Shown: positions 6,163-15,608 of the stretch, in pieces
Position numbering within the stretch: position 1 is the first letter of the stretch
Layout of the letters: each line of letters begins with the position of its first letter
NCBI GenBank assembly: GCA_040510075.1
Contig: JBEVJT010000113.1
Coordinates: 17,290-81,289, forward strand
Source of the DNA: VAZQ01 sp040510075
GTDB lineage: Bacteria; Pseudomonadota; Alphaproteobacteria; Rhizobiales; Xanthobacteraceae
Direction: 5' to 3'
DNA length: 64,000 nucleotides
Notes under the pieces: model-generated
What the model saw: the letters and a program-made list of their open reading frames with translations, nothing else
Database searches by the model: none
What the model was told of the DNA's origin: nothing
Program-made: the position numbers and the translations under genes

Positions 6163-8718
6163 ATGCCGAGTTCTGAGGCCCGCCCCAATCGCCTGTTGCT
6201 CGCCGCGCGGATGGCGGGGCGCGAAATGCGCGGCGGGCTGCGCGGTTTTTACGTCTTCACCGCCTGCATCATGCTGGGAGTTGCCGCCATTGCCGGCGTG
6301 AACGCGACCGCCGCGGCGCTGGTCGAGGGCCTGGCGCGCGAAGGCAGAACCATTCTGGGCGGCGACCTAGCTTTCATCCTGAGCCTGCGGGAAGCGACCG
6401 CGGAGGAGCTCGCGTTCCTGCAAAGCCAGGGAAGGCTTTCGCGTGTTGCCATCATGCGCGCGACGGTGCGCGCGCAAGGAGGCGAGCCGGCGCTCGTCGA
6501 AATGAAAGCCGTCGATGCAGCCCATCCGCTCTATGGCACGCTACAACTCGACCCGCAGCTGCTGCTGGCGCAAGTGCTGGCGCGCGAGGGCGAGACCTAC
6601 GGAGCCGCTGCGGATCCTGCGCTCCTCGCGCGGCTCGGTATTGCACCCGGTGCGGACCTTGCGCTCGGGTCGACCCGCATTCAAGTGCGCACCCTCATTG
6701 ACTCCGAACCCGACAAGCTCTCGGGTGGGATCGGCTTTGGACCGCGACTGATCGTCAGCGATGAAGCCCTGCGCGCGAGCGGGCTTCTCCAGCCTGGAAG
6801 CATCGTGCGCTGGCATTACCGGTTGCGGCTTCCGGAGAACAAACAATACGAGGCTTCCGTGCGCGCCATGGCGACCGCGGCGCAGCAACGATTTCCCGAA
6901 GCGGGCTGGGACATCCGGTCGCGCAGTCATGCCGCGCCCTCCCTGCAGCAAAACATCGACCGCTTCACGCAATACCTCACCCTTGTCGGGCTCACCGCGC
7001 TGCTCATCGGCGGCATCGGCGTCGGCAATGCGGTCAAGGCGCATCTCGATCGCCGGCGCAACGTGATTGCGGTTTACAAATGCATGGGTGCTACGGGCGC
7101 GGGCGTGGTTGCGATTTATCTCGTGCAAGTGATGGTCCTCGCGTGTCTCGCATCGATCCCGGGACTCGCGTTCGGGGCCGCGCTGCCGTTCATCGTAGCC
7201 GGCTTCGATCTGCCCTTGCCGTTGACGCCGACTGTTGCTCCAGGCGCGCTCGCGCTCGCGCTAGTTTACGGGGTGCTCGTCGCGGTTGCGTTTGCACTCT
7301 GGCCCTTGGGCCGCGCGCACGATCTTCCAGTGTCCGCGCTCTTTCGCGATGAAATCGCTCCGCGTTGGGTGCCGCCGCGCCTGCGCTACGGTCTGACTAC
7401 GGTGCTGATCATCGGCGTTCTGATTGTTCTTGCGGTAGGCACGGCTTTTGACCGGCGCATCGCCATCATTTTCGTGATCGCTGCTGCCGCAATCTTTGCG
7501 TTGCTGCGCTTCATCGCAAAGCTCATAATGGTTGCGGCGCGCAATGCACCGCGCGTGCAATCCCCCGTCGTTCGCCTTGCCATCGCGAACCTGCATCGGC
7601 CGGGCGCGCTTACGCCCAGCGTAGTCCTGTCATTGGGGTTGGGTTTAGCGCTGCTCGTCACCGTCATTGCCATCGAGGGCAATCTGCGCCGTCAGTTCCT
7701 TTCCGCATTGCCCGACCAGGCACCCAGCTTCTATTTCATCGATATTCCGGTGGGTGAAGCCCAGAACTTCGACACCTTCGTTCGCGCTCACGCGCCAGCG
7801 GTCGTGCTCAATCGCGTACCCATGTTGCGCGGGCGCATCGTCGCGGCGAACAGCGTCTCCGCCGAGGAGATAAAACCGTCGCCGGATGTCGCCTGGGCGC
7901 TGCAAAGCGATCGTGGCATCACGTTTGCCGATGCACTGCCGCCGGGCTCGCAACTTGTTGCGGGCGAATGGTGGCAGCCCGATTACGCGGGCCCGCCGCT
8001 GGTGTCCTTCGAGAAACGCATTGCGGATGGGCTGGGCCTCCACGTCGGAGACAGCGTCACGGTGAATGTGCTGGGTCGCAACATTTCCGCGCGGATTGCA
8101 AATCTGCGCAGCGTCGAATGGCAAAGCCTGGGCATCAATTTCGTGATGGTCTTTTCGCCAAATACGTTCCGCGGTGCGCCGGTGACGCACATCGCAACGC
8201 TCTCCTATCCGGCGGGAAGCACGCGCGGGGAGGAAGGCGCGCTCATGCGGGCGGTTGCCCATGAATTTCCTGGGGTCAACGTGCTGCGCGTGCGCGATCT
8301 CCTCGATGCGGTCGGGCAAACGGTAACCAATCTCACCTATGGCATCCGCGCAGCGAGTGCGCTCAGCTTGATCCTGGCCGGCTGCGTGCTCGCGGGCGCC
8401 CTTGCCGCCTCGCAGAGGCAGCGCATCTACGATGCCGTGATCCTGAAGACGCTGGGCGCAACGCGCATGCGCCTCGTGCTCGCCTACGCGCTGGAATATT
8501 TTGCCAGCGGGGCGGCTGCAGCCATTTTCGGCGTGATCGCCGGGACCGCTGCAGCGGCCTTCGTGCTCACCCGACTGATGCACCTCTCGTTCGTCCTCAC
8601 TCCCGGCCCACTGCTCGCCACCTGCGCCGTCGGTGTGGTTGCCACCGTAGTGTTCGGACTCCTAGGAACGTTTCGCGCCCTGGGGCAAAAGCCCGGCCCT
8701 ATCCTGAGGAATTTGTAA
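6163..8718 (+). CDS. ybbP: ABC transporter permease, FtsX/MacB family (YbbP type)
   Basis: Large inner-membrane permease partnered with YbbA. Seen: 851 residues; an N-terminal membrane segment (GFYVFTACIMLGVAAIAGVN) followed by a periplasmic domain; a central membrane block near residue 265-330 (TLVGLTALLIGGIGVGNAVK) with the FtsX-type HLDRRRNVIAVYKCMGATG; further segments around 345-375 and 405-450; a second periplasmic domain; and a C-terminal FtsX block near 720-840 with RQRIYDAVILKTLGATR. Two FtsX cores in one chain is the YbbP arrangement. The start ATG at 6163 lacks a strong Shine-Dalgarno site. Separated from ybbA by 120 bases containing a palindromic repeat. Confidence 0.92.
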   Translation: MPSSEARPNRLLLAARMAGREMRGGLRGFYVFTACIMLGVAAIAGVNATAAALVEGLAREGRTILGGDLAFILSLREATAEELAFLQSQGRLSRVAIMRATVRAQGGEPALVEMKAVDAAHPLYGTLQLDPQLLLAQVLAREGETYGAAADPALLARLGIAPGADLALGSTRIQVRTLIDSEPDKLSGGIGFGPRLIVSDEALRASGLLQPGSIVRWHYRLRLPENKQYEASVRAMATAAQQRFPEAGWDIRSRSHAAPSLQQNIDRFTQYLTLVGLTALLIGGIGVGNAVKAHLDRRRNVIAVYKCMGATGAGVVAIYLVQVMVLACLASIPGLAFGAALPFIVAGFDLPLPLTPTVAPGALALALVYGVLVAVAFALWPLGRAHDLPVSALFRDEIAPRWVPPRLRYGLTTVLIIGVLIVLAVGTAFDRRIAIIFVIAAAAIFALLRFIAKLIMVAARNAPRVQSPVVRLAIANLHRPGALTPSVVLSLGLGLALLVTVIAIEGNLRRQFLSALPDQAPSFYFIDIPVGEAQNFDTFVRAHAPAVVLNRVPMLRGRIVAANSVSAEEIKPSPDVAWALQSDRGITFADALPPGSQLVAGEWWQPDYAGPPLVSFEKRIADGLGLHVGDSVTVNVLGRNISARIANLRSVEWQSLGINFVMVFSPNTFRGAPVTHIATLSYPAGSTRGEEGALMRAVAHEFPGVNVLRVRDLLDAVGQTVTNLTYGIRAASALSLILAGCVLAGALAASQRQRIYDAVILKTLGATRMRLVLAYALEYFASGAAAAIFGVIAGTAAAAFVLTRLMHLSFVLTPGPLLATCAVGVVATVVFGLLGTFRALGQKPGPILRNL

Positions 8719-8908
8719 ACACGCGCTGCGCGCATGGACAAAATGTCATCTTTGCGGGCGATCAGAAGGCGTTAACAAATGTGCGGCACGGCATCTGGCG
8801 CGGAACTCAATCCCGCATTAGATTCCGGCATTCCACGCCTTGGGGCTGAAAGTCCGCCGGGGCGCCACGGGCCGGCCCGCTAGCCGGCATCACAGAGAGG
8901 GAATTCCC

Positions 8909-9667
8909 ATGTCGAATTTCGACCGGAACTACGCGGCTGCCAGGCGCGGCGTCGGTACGGACCGGACAATTGCGGTCGATGCGGGTCTGCGCGCCTACAT
9001 GATCCGCGTCTACAACTACATGGCGGCGGGTGTCGCGCTCACCGGCATCGTTTCGTGGCTGACGTTCAATGCCGCGGTTGTGGATACGGCGGGACGGATC
9101 ACGCTCACTCCGTTCGGCCAGATGATCTACAGCGGGCCCGCGGTCATCGTGCTGTTCCTTGCCACGCTGGGCCTCGTGTTTGCAATCAGCTGGCGCGTTG
9201 GCTCCATGCAGCCATCGACGGCATTCGCGCTCTTCATGGTGTATGCGGCCTTGCTGGGCGTGATGCTATCGTCGATATTTCTCGCCTACACCCACACCTC
9301 GATCACGCGTGTGTTCTTCATCTCAGCCGCGTCGTTCGGCGCCCTGAGCCTCTGGGGTTACACCACACAGCGGGATCTGTCCGGAATGGGGTCCTTTCTG
9401 ATCATGGGCCTGTTCGGGCTGATCATCGCCATGCTGGTCAACATATTCCTGAAAAGCACCGGACTTGAGTTCGTGATCTCGGCAGTCGGCGTGTTGGTAT
9501 TCGCCGGGCTCACCGCCTGGGACACCCAGCGCATCAAGGAAATGTATGACCCGATGGAGGACGGCACGGCCGTTGGCCGAAAGGCCGTGATGGGCGCGCT
9601 GTCGCTCTATCTCGACTTCATCAACCTCTTCACGTTCCTGCTGCGCTTCCTTGGCGATCGCCGCTGA
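8909..9667 (+). CDS. Bax inhibitor-1 / YccA family membrane protein
   Basis: Seven-helix membrane protein of the BI-1 (UPF0005, TMBIM) family; bacterial members such as YccA/YbhL are linked to FtsH modulation or Ca2+ leak. Seen in the 252-residue product: about seven hydrophobic segments between residues 30 and 245, the family stretch MIRVYNYMAAGVALTGIVSW near residue 32, and the C-terminal signature FAGLTAWDTQRIKEMYD around 200-215 containing the conserved acidic residues. The ATG at 8909 follows agaggg. It is followed by a strong hairpin terminator. A 190-base gap upstream holds no recognised element. Confidence 0.9.
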   Translation: MSNFDRNYAAARRGVGTDRTIAVDAGLRAYMIRVYNYMAAGVALTGIVSWLTFNAAVVDTAGRITLTPFGQMIYSGPAVIVLFLATLGLVFAISWRVGSMQPSTAFALFMVYAALLGVMLSSIFLAYTHTSITRVFFISAASFGALSLWGYTTQRDLSGMGSFLIMGLFGLIIAMLVNIFLKSTGLEFVISAVGVLVFAGLTAWDTQRIKEMYDPMEDGTAVGRKAVMGALSLYLDFINLFTFLLRFLGDRR

Positions 9668-9695
9668 AGAGAAACGAGAGCGCCAAATCAATCTG

Positions 9696-9724
9696 AGCGC
9701 CCCGGCCTGCCGGGGCGCTTTGCT
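9696..9724 (+). terminator. Hairpin terminator after the Bax-inhibitor-1 gene
   Basis: agcgccccgg (9696-9705) pairs perfectly with ccggggcgct (9710-9719) over a cctg loop and is followed by ttgctgtt. The stem is very GC-rich and the T tail is short, 28 bases after the stop codon. Confidence 0.75.
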
Positions 9725-9768
9725 GTTGGGCATGATGTTTTCTCCACCGGGGCGCGCTGTCGGCCATC

Positions 9769-10308
9769 ATGCCCTATGTTTCTGCCATGGTTCCCTGCAT
9801 CCGCCCTGTCCGGGTCGCCGACGTGCCGGCCGTGACCCGCATTTATGCCCACGCGGTGCGCGAGGGCACGGCGTCCTTCGAGATCGATCCGCCGGACGAG
9901 GCGGAGATACAACGCCGATACGAAGCCCTGCAGGCAGGCGGCTATCCCTATCTCGTGGCGGAGTTCGACGGCGCTATTGCGGGCTACGCCTATGCGGGGC
10001 CCTACCGTGCTCGCCCGGCCTATGGGTGGAGCGTCGAGGATTCGGTCTACGTGGCGCCAGACTGGCACCGACGCGGGATCGGGCGTGCCCTGTTGGAGGC
10101 GCTCATCGAGGAAGCCGAGTCGAGATCGTTCAGGCAGATGGTTGCGGTGATCGGGGATTCTGCCAATACCGCATCGATCGAGCTGCACCGCTTCGCAGGC
10201 TTTCGCCTGGTGGGCACGCTGGAGAATATCGGGTTCAAGTTTGGTCGGTGGCTCGACAGCGTGCTGATGCAACGCGAGTTGGGCCAGGGTGCAACGAGCA
10301 GGCCGTAA
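9769..10308 (+). CDS. GNAT acetyltransferase, phosphinothricin/methionine sulfoximine acetyltransferase-like
   Basis: Pat/Bar/MnaT-like GNAT expected to acetylate a small amino compound such as methionine sulfoximine. Seen: IRPVRVADVPAVTRIYAHAV at residues 11-30, EGTASFEIDPPD at 32-43, YVAPDWHRRGIGRALLEALI with the acetyl-CoA loop RRGIGRAL at 101-108, and the C-terminal SIELHRFAGFRLVGT and GRWLDSVLMQREL; 179 residues. The N-terminal Met is either 9769 or 9787. It stands alone between a terminator and a palindromic repeat. Substrate assignment is by family only. Confidence 0.87.
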   Translation: MPYVSAMVPCIRPVRVADVPAVTRIYAHAVREGTASFEIDPPDEAEIQRRYEALQAGGYPYLVAEFDGAIAGYAYAGPYRARPAYGWSVEDSVYVAPDWHRRGIGRALLEALIEEAESRSFRQMVAVIGDSANTASIELHRFAGFRLVGTLENIGFKFGRWLDSVLMQRELGQGATSRP

Positions 10309-10344
10309 AGACTGCACCTGCCTGCCGCACGGCTGAGCGACTTT

Positions 10345-10438
10345 AGAGCGGTGTGACTTTTCCTCGAACTCTGCTCTGACTCATTATTTGAGCATGATCT
10401 TGTCCGAAAACCGATACCCACTTTTCGGGATCATGCTC
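10345..10438. repeat. Composite palindromic repeat, family A, copy 1
   Basis: Two consecutive inverted repeats. The first is agagc...gctct (10345-10377). The second is gagcatgatc (10390-10399) with gatcatgctc (10429-10438), containing the inner pair ccgaaaa/ttttcgg. Other copies are at 33460-33580, 53063-53162 and 56908-56955. It ends 7 bases before the stop codon of the minus-strand DUF2794 gene, so it could end transcription from either side. Confidence 0.88.
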
Positions 10439-10444
10439 TAACTC

Positions 10445-10807
10445 TCACACTACACGCAGCGATTTGTCGATTGCGCCCAGCACCCGCTCGAGCTCGTGGC
10501 CGCGCCGGAGGATCAGCCCGGTTGCCGTGACCACGCTGTACGCGCCCTGCCGGCGCTCGAGCTTCGGATTTTTTTCGATACGGTAAATGGGAACTTCGGA
10601 GGCGCGGCGGAATACGGAAAACACCGCGCGGTCTTTCAGAAAGTCGATGGCATAGTCGCGCCACTCGCCCGCTGCCACCTTGCGGCCGTAGAGGCCGAGA
10701 ATGCGATTTAGTTCGCGCCGGTCGAACGTCACCCTGGGCGCGGGGGCGGGACGGAGGTGCGTCTCGCCCCGGACCTGCTCGCCGGGCTCAGCATCGCCAT
10801 GGCTCAT
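10445..10807 (-). CDS. DUF2794 family protein
   Basis: Small alphaproteobacterial protein of unknown function. Seen: 120 residues with the family core VTFDRRELNRILGLYGRKVA around residues 26-45, then EWRDYAIDFLKDRAVFSVFRRASE and PIYRIEKNPKLERRQGAYSVV, ending LILRRGHELERVLGAIDKSL. No signal peptide or membrane segment; the charged N-terminus looks disordered. Transcribed alone, converging on the composite repeat at 10345-10438. Assignment to DUF2794 is from motif recall; no function should be inferred. Confidence 0.85.
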   Translation of the reverse strand: MSHGDAEPGEQVRGETHLRPAPAPRVTFDRRELNRILGLYGRKVAAGEWRDYAIDFLKDRAVFSVFRRASEVPIYRIEKNPKLERRQGAYSVVTATGLILRRGHELERVLGAIDKSLRVV

Positions 10808-11128
10808 GGGCGCCCCCTTGTTAGATCAGATCGGATGTTATGATTGTCCCTCGCGCGGCTGGCGGCAAGGGGGATCACGGGGGCGGCATTACAGTACACG
10901 CCGGCCTCACGGATTGATTACTGCATTCATAATCTTGCCCTAAACCGGTCGAGCGCGCGCCCTCAGACAGTGGCATTGTCAGGACGTTGCAAGGGCCCGG
11001 CTGCCCCCGAAGGCCGGATTGCCCCAGCCCCCCAGCCCCCCGGAGTTCGGGGCAGCCCGGGCCCCTCCCGCGACATCCGAGCTGATGCGCGGTTACGTAA
11101 ATGGTCGCGTAAGTTCATGCATGCGTAG
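10808..11128. other. Gene-free stretch ahead of an orphan terminator
   Basis: No convincing reading frame. Near 11018-11060 it is C-rich with short self-complementary pieces (for example gccccag...ttcggggc), and cggttacgtaaatggtcgcgtaa lies near 11091. A plus-strand terminator at 11129 ends it although no plus-strand gene lies upstream, so a small RNA is possible. I did not recognise an SRP, 6S or tmRNA sequence. Confidence 0.4.
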
Positions 11129-11151
11129 GGCCGGCTCTCGCCGGCCTTTTT
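11129..11151 (+). terminator. Rho-independent terminator without an upstream plus-strand gene
   Basis: ggccggc (11129-11135) pairs with gccggcc (11140-11146) over loop tctc and is followed by tttttat. The T run lies on the plus-strand 3' side only, so the terminator acts on plus-strand transcription. The nearest upstream genes are on the minus strand (DUF2794) or end before 10309. Confidence 0.7.
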
Positions 11152-11213
11152 ATTACGCGGGTTTATTGCGCGGTCATCCGCGACGCCGCAGGCAGCCGCG
11201 TAACAGCGAAACT

Positions 11214-11948
11214 TTACTTCAACGCTGCGAGCGCAGCGCCGAGCATCGTTTTCGGCTTGTCTGCGGTGCCGCTCTGCACGAAGACGGCGGCTTCATCAAT
11301 GCCTTCGGCGGCGATCGTCTGCAGCGGGACTGTCCAGGATTTCGACTGTCCGGTCCAATCGCCCAATTTGACCCATCGCCGCGCCACGTTGCGATACGTG
11401 ATGGTCCGGCCTTTGTTCTCGCCGCGCGCGATCGGGATCGTGGCGCTCCGAATGAGTCCGCACAACCAGGCTTCTGCGTTCGCGGAAAGATCTTTCGTTT
11501 CCGGCAAGGTCACCTGCATGCGCCCGTCGGCCAGCGTGAGCGTCAATCCGGCAAGCGACATGGCTCCGTGCCTGCGGCTTTTTGCGAGAGCATTCTCGAT
11601 TGCGGCTTTGTCGCTGCCGAGCACGTGCACGCTGCCGTTCACCACGGCTTGGGGCGTATAGACCTGCCCGTCGCCGCGCGCCTGCGCATACCCCCTTTGT
11701 CTCGCCGTATTGCGCGGAACGGCCAGCGTGTCCTTCCAGCCGAGATAGTCCCAAATGTCGATCGGGACGCTCACCGCCACGAGAGAGGGATCATTCGCAA
11801 GCTCAACCAGCAAGGCATCGGCGGGGGGACAGGAGGAGCAGCCCTGGCTCGTGAACAGCTCGACCACGCCCCGCGGCTCCGTTTGCGCCAGGGCGGCTCC
11901 GGAGGCGCAAACAAGAGCGAACGCATACGCAAAACAACGATGGAGCAT
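11214..11948 (-). CDS. DUF1223 secreted protein with thioredoxin-like CxxC
   Basis: Exported protein of the DUF1223 family, which has a thioredoxin-like fold. Seen in the 244-residue product: signal peptide FAYAFALVCASGAALAQ (residues 6-22), then VVELFTSQGCSSCPPADALL with the CxxC at Cys37 and Cys40, and the family stretch YTPQAVVNGSVHVLG. The ATG at 11946-11948 follows the strong site gggaggg; a start 12 codons upstream would place charged residues before the signal peptide. It may handle thiol redox in the periplasm, which is inference. Downstream of acnA on the same strand, about 95 bases away. Confidence 0.88.
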   Translation of the reverse strand: MLHRCFAYAFALVCASGAALAQTEPRGVVELFTSQGCSSCPPADALLVELANDPSLVAVSVPIDIWDYLGWKDTLAVPRNTARQRGYAQARGDGQVYTPQAVVNGSVHVLGSDKAAIENALAKSRRHGAMSLAGLTLTLADGRMQVTLPETKDLSANAEAWLCGLIRSATIPIARGENKGRTITYRNVARRWVKLGDWTGQSKSWTVPLQTIAAEGIDEAAVFVQSGTADKPKTMLGAALAALK

Positions 11949-12044
11949 TCCGGCCCTCCCCCGCGAAGGTTTCCCCTGGCGCATAACTCTACGGAAGACG
12001 CGCGATCACCCGCCACTCACAACGAGGTGAGCCGAACATTTTTC

Positions 12045-14834
12045 TCACGATGGCGAGGCGTTCAAAAGATGCCGAAGCACGTACTGGAGGATCCCGCCGT
12101 GCTTGAAATAGTCGAGTTCGTCCACCGTATCGATCCGGGAGACAAGCGGCACGCGGGTAAGGCGGCCGTCGCCGGCGACGATCTCGGCAACCATGCGCTG
12201 CCGCGGCTTGATTTCACCGTGCAGGCCGCGAATGGTGACCTTTTCGTCGCCTTTGAGTCCCAGCGACTGCCAGGAGGTCCCCTCCTCAAAACAAAGCGGT
12301 AGCACTCCCATCCCGATCAGGTTCGATCGGTGAATGCGCTCGAATGACTGGCAGATAACCGCGCGCACGCCGAGAAGGCTCGGTCCCTTTGCCGCCCAGT
12401 CCCGGGAGGAGCCGCTGCCGTATTCCTTTCCGGCGAAGTCCACGAGCGGCACGCCTTGGCTCTTGTAGCGCATGGCGGCATCGTAGATCGGCATGCGCTG
12501 GCCCGATGGATAGTGCACGGTCACGCCGCCTTCGACGCCCCGCACCATCTGGTTCTTGAGCCGGATATTGGCGAAGGTGCCGCGCATCATGACTTCGTGG
12601 TTGCCGCGGCGGGTCCCATACTGGTTGAAATCGGCGGGTCTGACCTTGTGCTCGAGCAGATACTTGCCGGCGGGTGAATCGACCTTGATGGAGCCGGCCG
12701 GGGAAATGTGGTCGGTGGTGATGGAATCAAGCAGGAGGCAGAGCACGCGGGCCTCGACGATATCGGTGAGCGGCGCGGGATGTCTTCCCATGCCGGCGAA
12801 GTATGGCGGGTTGCGCACGTAGGTGGATTTGCTGTCCCAGGCATACGTCAATCCGCCTTTGACCCTGATCGCGCGCCAATGGGTATCGCCCTTGAATACG
12901 TCCGCATATTTCTTCGCGAACATCTGCCGGGTGATGGTCTTGCGGACCATGCCATTGATCTCGCGGCTGGTCGGCCAGATATCCTTGAGGAAAACTTTCT
13001 TGCCCGTTTTGTCCATGCCGAGCGGTTGCTTGAGCAGATCGGCATACATGGAGCCGGCAAGTGCGTAGCTCACCACCAATGGCGGCGAGGCGAGATAGTT
13101 TGCCCGTACGTCCGCGTTGACGCGCCCTTCGAAATTGCGGTTGCCGGAGAGCACGGCCGCGGCAACCAGGTCTTTGTCGTTGATGACCTTGGAGATCTCC
13201 GGCGCCAGCGGTCCGGAATTGCCGATGCAGGTCGTGCAGCCGAAGCCCACAAGATTGAAGCCGAGCTTGTCGAGATCTTTCTGTAGGCCCGATTTCTCGA
13301 GATATTCCGACACTACCTGCGAGCCTGGCGCGAGCGAGGTCTTCACCCACGGCTTCACCGCCAATCCTTTAGCGACGGCTTTGCGCGCGAGCAGCCCCGC
13401 GCCAATCATGACATTGGGATTCGAGGTATTTGTGCACGAGGTAATCGCGGCGATCACCACGTCGCCGTGACCAATATCATGGTTGCGCCCCTCAACTGGC
13501 GTGCGCTTGGCGGAGCCGGCCTTGGCAAAATCCTTGTCCAGCGAAGTGGCGAGCGAGGGATGAAGATCGAAAATGTCCTTGCCGCCGTCCCCGCCCTTGT
13601 TGAATTCCTTCTCCATCGCCACCGCAAAGCCCGTTCTGACGTCCTTGAGGGCGACACGGTCCTGGGGCCGCTTCGGTCCCGCCAGCGAGGGCTCGACCTC
13701 GGCGAGATCGAGTTTCAGCACATCGGTGAATACGGGATCGGGCGTCGATTTGGTGCGATAGAGGCCCTGCGCCTTCGCGTAGGCACCCACCAGCGCGACC
13801 AGCGCGGCCGGCCGACCGGTATCGGTGAGATAGCGCAACGTGTCGTCATCAATCGGAAAGAAGCCGCACGTGGCGCCGTATTCGGGCGCCATGTTTCCGA
13901 TCGTCGCACGGTCGGCGATGGTGAGCGCGGCAAGCCCAGGGCCGAAAAACTCCACGAACTTTCCGACAACTCCGAGCTGGCGCAGCATTTGCGTCACCGT
14001 GAGCACGAGATCGGTCGCGGTTACTCCCTCCTTGAGCTTGCCGGTAAGCCTCATCCCGATGACTTGCGGAAGGACCATGGAATAGGGCTGGCCAAGCATG
14101 GCCGCCTCCGCCTCGATGCCACCCACGCCCCAGCCGAGAACGGAAAGCCCGTTCACCATGGTGGTATGGGAGTCGGTGCCGACAAGCGTATCCGGATAGG
14201 CGAGCTCGGTGGTTGCCTTTTTGCCGTCGAGCTTCAGCTGGGCCGGTTTGCTCCAGACCGTTCGCGATAGGTATTCAAGATTTACCTGGTGGCAGATGCC
14301 CGTCCCCGGCGATACCACGCGAAAATTGTCGAAGGACTTTTGCGACCATTTGAGGAATTCATATCGTTCGAGATTTTGCCGGTACTCCTCCTCGACATTC
14401 CTCTTGAAAGCCGTGTTGGTGCCGAAGAAGTTTACCACGACCGAGTGGTCGCAAACGAGGTCCACGGGCACGAGCGGATTGATTTTTTTCGGATCGCCGC
14501 CGAGCGCCCGCATGGCATCGCGCATGGCGGCAAGATCGACTACGGCAGGTACGCCGGTGAAGTCCTGCATCAGCACGCGTGCCGGTCGAAACGGGACCTC
14601 CCGGTCCGACGTTTTGGTTTTGAGCCATTGCGCAACGGCCTGAATGTCTGGCTTGGTAACGGTGCGGCCATCCTCGTGCCTCAACAAATTTTCGAGCAGA
14701 ACCTTCATGGAAAAAGGCAGGCGGGAGATGCCCTTGAGGCCGTTCTTTTCCGCAAGCGGCAGGCTGTAATATGCGTAGGTCTTGCTGCCCACCTTCAGGG
14801 TTTTGCAGCACTTGAAGCTATCCAACGAGGTCAT
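12045..14834 (-). CDS. acnA: Aconitate hydratase A
   Basis: [4Fe-4S] enzyme that isomerises citrate to isocitrate in the TCA and glyoxylate cycles; the apo-form of AcnA/IRP1-type proteins can bind RNA. Seen: 929 residues starting MTSLDSFKCCKTLKVGSKTY, cluster cysteines Cys467 (AITSCTNTSNP) and Cys533/Cys536 (GFGCTTCIGNSGP), and the C-terminal swivel domain with KEYGSGSSRDWAAKGP. The ATG at 14832-14834 fits the family N-terminus; a 23-codon in-frame extension is unlikely. It diverges from ccmABCDG across 123 bases, a common arrangement in Bradyrhizobium relatives. Confidence 0.97.
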   Translation of the reverse strand: MTSLDSFKCCKTLKVGSKTYAYYSLPLAEKNGLKGISRLPFSMKVLLENLLRHEDGRTVTKPDIQAVAQWLKTKTSDREVPFRPARVLMQDFTGVPAVVDLAAMRDAMRALGGDPKKINPLVPVDLVCDHSVVVNFFGTNTAFKRNVEEEYRQNLERYEFLKWSQKSFDNFRVVSPGTGICHQVNLEYLSRTVWSKPAQLKLDGKKATTELAYPDTLVGTDSHTTMVNGLSVLGWGVGGIEAEAAMLGQPYSMVLPQVIGMRLTGKLKEGVTATDLVLTVTQMLRQLGVVGKFVEFFGPGLAALTIADRATIGNMAPEYGATCGFFPIDDDTLRYLTDTGRPAALVALVGAYAKAQGLYRTKSTPDPVFTDVLKLDLAEVEPSLAGPKRPQDRVALKDVRTGFAVAMEKEFNKGGDGGKDIFDLHPSLATSLDKDFAKAGSAKRTPVEGRNHDIGHGDVVIAAITSCTNTSNPNVMIGAGLLARKAVAKGLAVKPWVKTSLAPGSQVVSEYLEKSGLQKDLDKLGFNLVGFGCTTCIGNSGPLAPEISKVINDKDLVAAAVLSGNRNFEGRVNADVRANYLASPPLVVSYALAGSMYADLLKQPLGMDKTGKKVFLKDIWPTSREINGMVRKTITRQMFAKKYADVFKGDTHWRAIRVKGGLTYAWDSKSTYVRNPPYFAGMGRHPAPLTDIVEARVLCLLLDSITTDHISPAGSIKVDSPAGKYLLEHKVRPADFNQYGTRRGNHEVMMRGTFANIRLKNQMVRGVEGGVTVHYPSGQRMPIYDAAMRYKSQGVPLVDFAGKEYGSGSSRDWAAKGPSLLGVRAVICQSFERIHRSNLIGMGVLPLCFEEGTSWQSLGLKGDEKVTIRGLHGEIKPRQRMVAEIVAGDGRLTRVPLVSRIDTVDELDYFKHGGILQYVLRHLLNASPS

Positions 14835-14957
14835 CGTTAAGGGTCCAATGAAATCGAAGCGCCGGGTGCGCAGAAAGCGCCTTCTGACGCTGAGTGAAGC
14901 CATGGCTTATAGGATTTTTCCGCGCGTTCTTCCAGAAAATCGGCGCGGCTTGCGAAT

Positions 14958-15608
14958 ATGGCCGTGCTGACACGGCTTTCGGCCATTGATCTCGCCTGCA
15001 GCCGGGCAGGTCGCCTGGTATTCAATAATCTGAATTTCTCGGTCGACAGGGGTCAAATGCTCGCCGTTCGCGGCGCGAATGGCGCAGGCAAGTCATCCCT
15101 GTTGCGGGTCATTGCGGGCCTGTTGCGGCCCAGCGCGGGTCGGCTTTTGCTGGAAGGCGGTGACGAGGACCTCAGCCCCGGCGAGCAAGCGCACTATCTG
15201 GGGCATCAGGATCCCATCAAACCGTCGCTCACCGTCGGGGAAAATCTTGCCTTCTGGCGAGACCTCTTCAGCGGCTCGGACGCAACCGCAACCGCGCTGA
15301 ACATGGTCGGACTGGGCACGCTGGCGGATGTCCCCGCGCTCTACCTTTCGGCCGGACAACGCCGCCGCCTTTCGCTCGCTCGCCTCCTTGCCGCGCCTCG
15401 CCTAGTCTGGCTCCTCGATGAGCCGAATTCAGCGCTCGACGAAGCGGGGCAGTTGCTGCTGACGCGCATCATGGCCGAGCATCTCGCGCGCGAGGGCATC
15501 CTCATTGCAGCCACCCACGGCGCACTGGGCATCGCCCCGGCACAGGAATTGGTGCTGAACCCCGATCGGCCATTGCCGCATGTTCAGAGCAGCGAGAACA
15601 CCGTGTGA
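14958..15608 (+). CDS. ccmA: Heme exporter ATP-binding protein CcmA
   Basis: ATPase of the CcmABCD system that loads and releases heme from CcmE in cytochrome c maturation system I. Seen: Walker A GANGAGKS at residues 39-46, signature LSAGQRRR at 130-137 (the Ccm-type variant), Walker B LVWLLDEPNSALD at 149-161, and ATHGALG at the switch region; 216 residues. First gene of ccmABCDG; its stop overlaps the ccmB GTG start by four bases (GTGA), implying translational coupling. Confidence 0.96.
   Translation: MAVLTRLSAIDLACSRAGRLVFNNLNFSVDRGQMLAVRGANGAGKSSLLRVIAGLLRPSAGRLLLEGGDEDLSPGEQAHYLGHQDPIKPSLTVGENLAFWRDLFSGSDATATALNMVGLGTLADVPALYLSAGQRRRLSLARLLAAPRLVWLLDEPNSALDEAGQLLLTRIMAEHLAREGILIAATHGALGIAPAQELVLNPDRPLPHVQSSENTV

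Noticed and set aside
10808..11151. SRP RNA, 6S RNA or tmRNA
   Set aside because: The hallmark SRP tetraloop region, 6S bulge pattern or tmRNA tag sequence were not seen.
11019..12302. Plus-strand frame of 427 codons opposite DUF1223 and the acnA 3' end
   Set aside because: It runs antisense through two genes with clear families and a terminator; no coding motifs.
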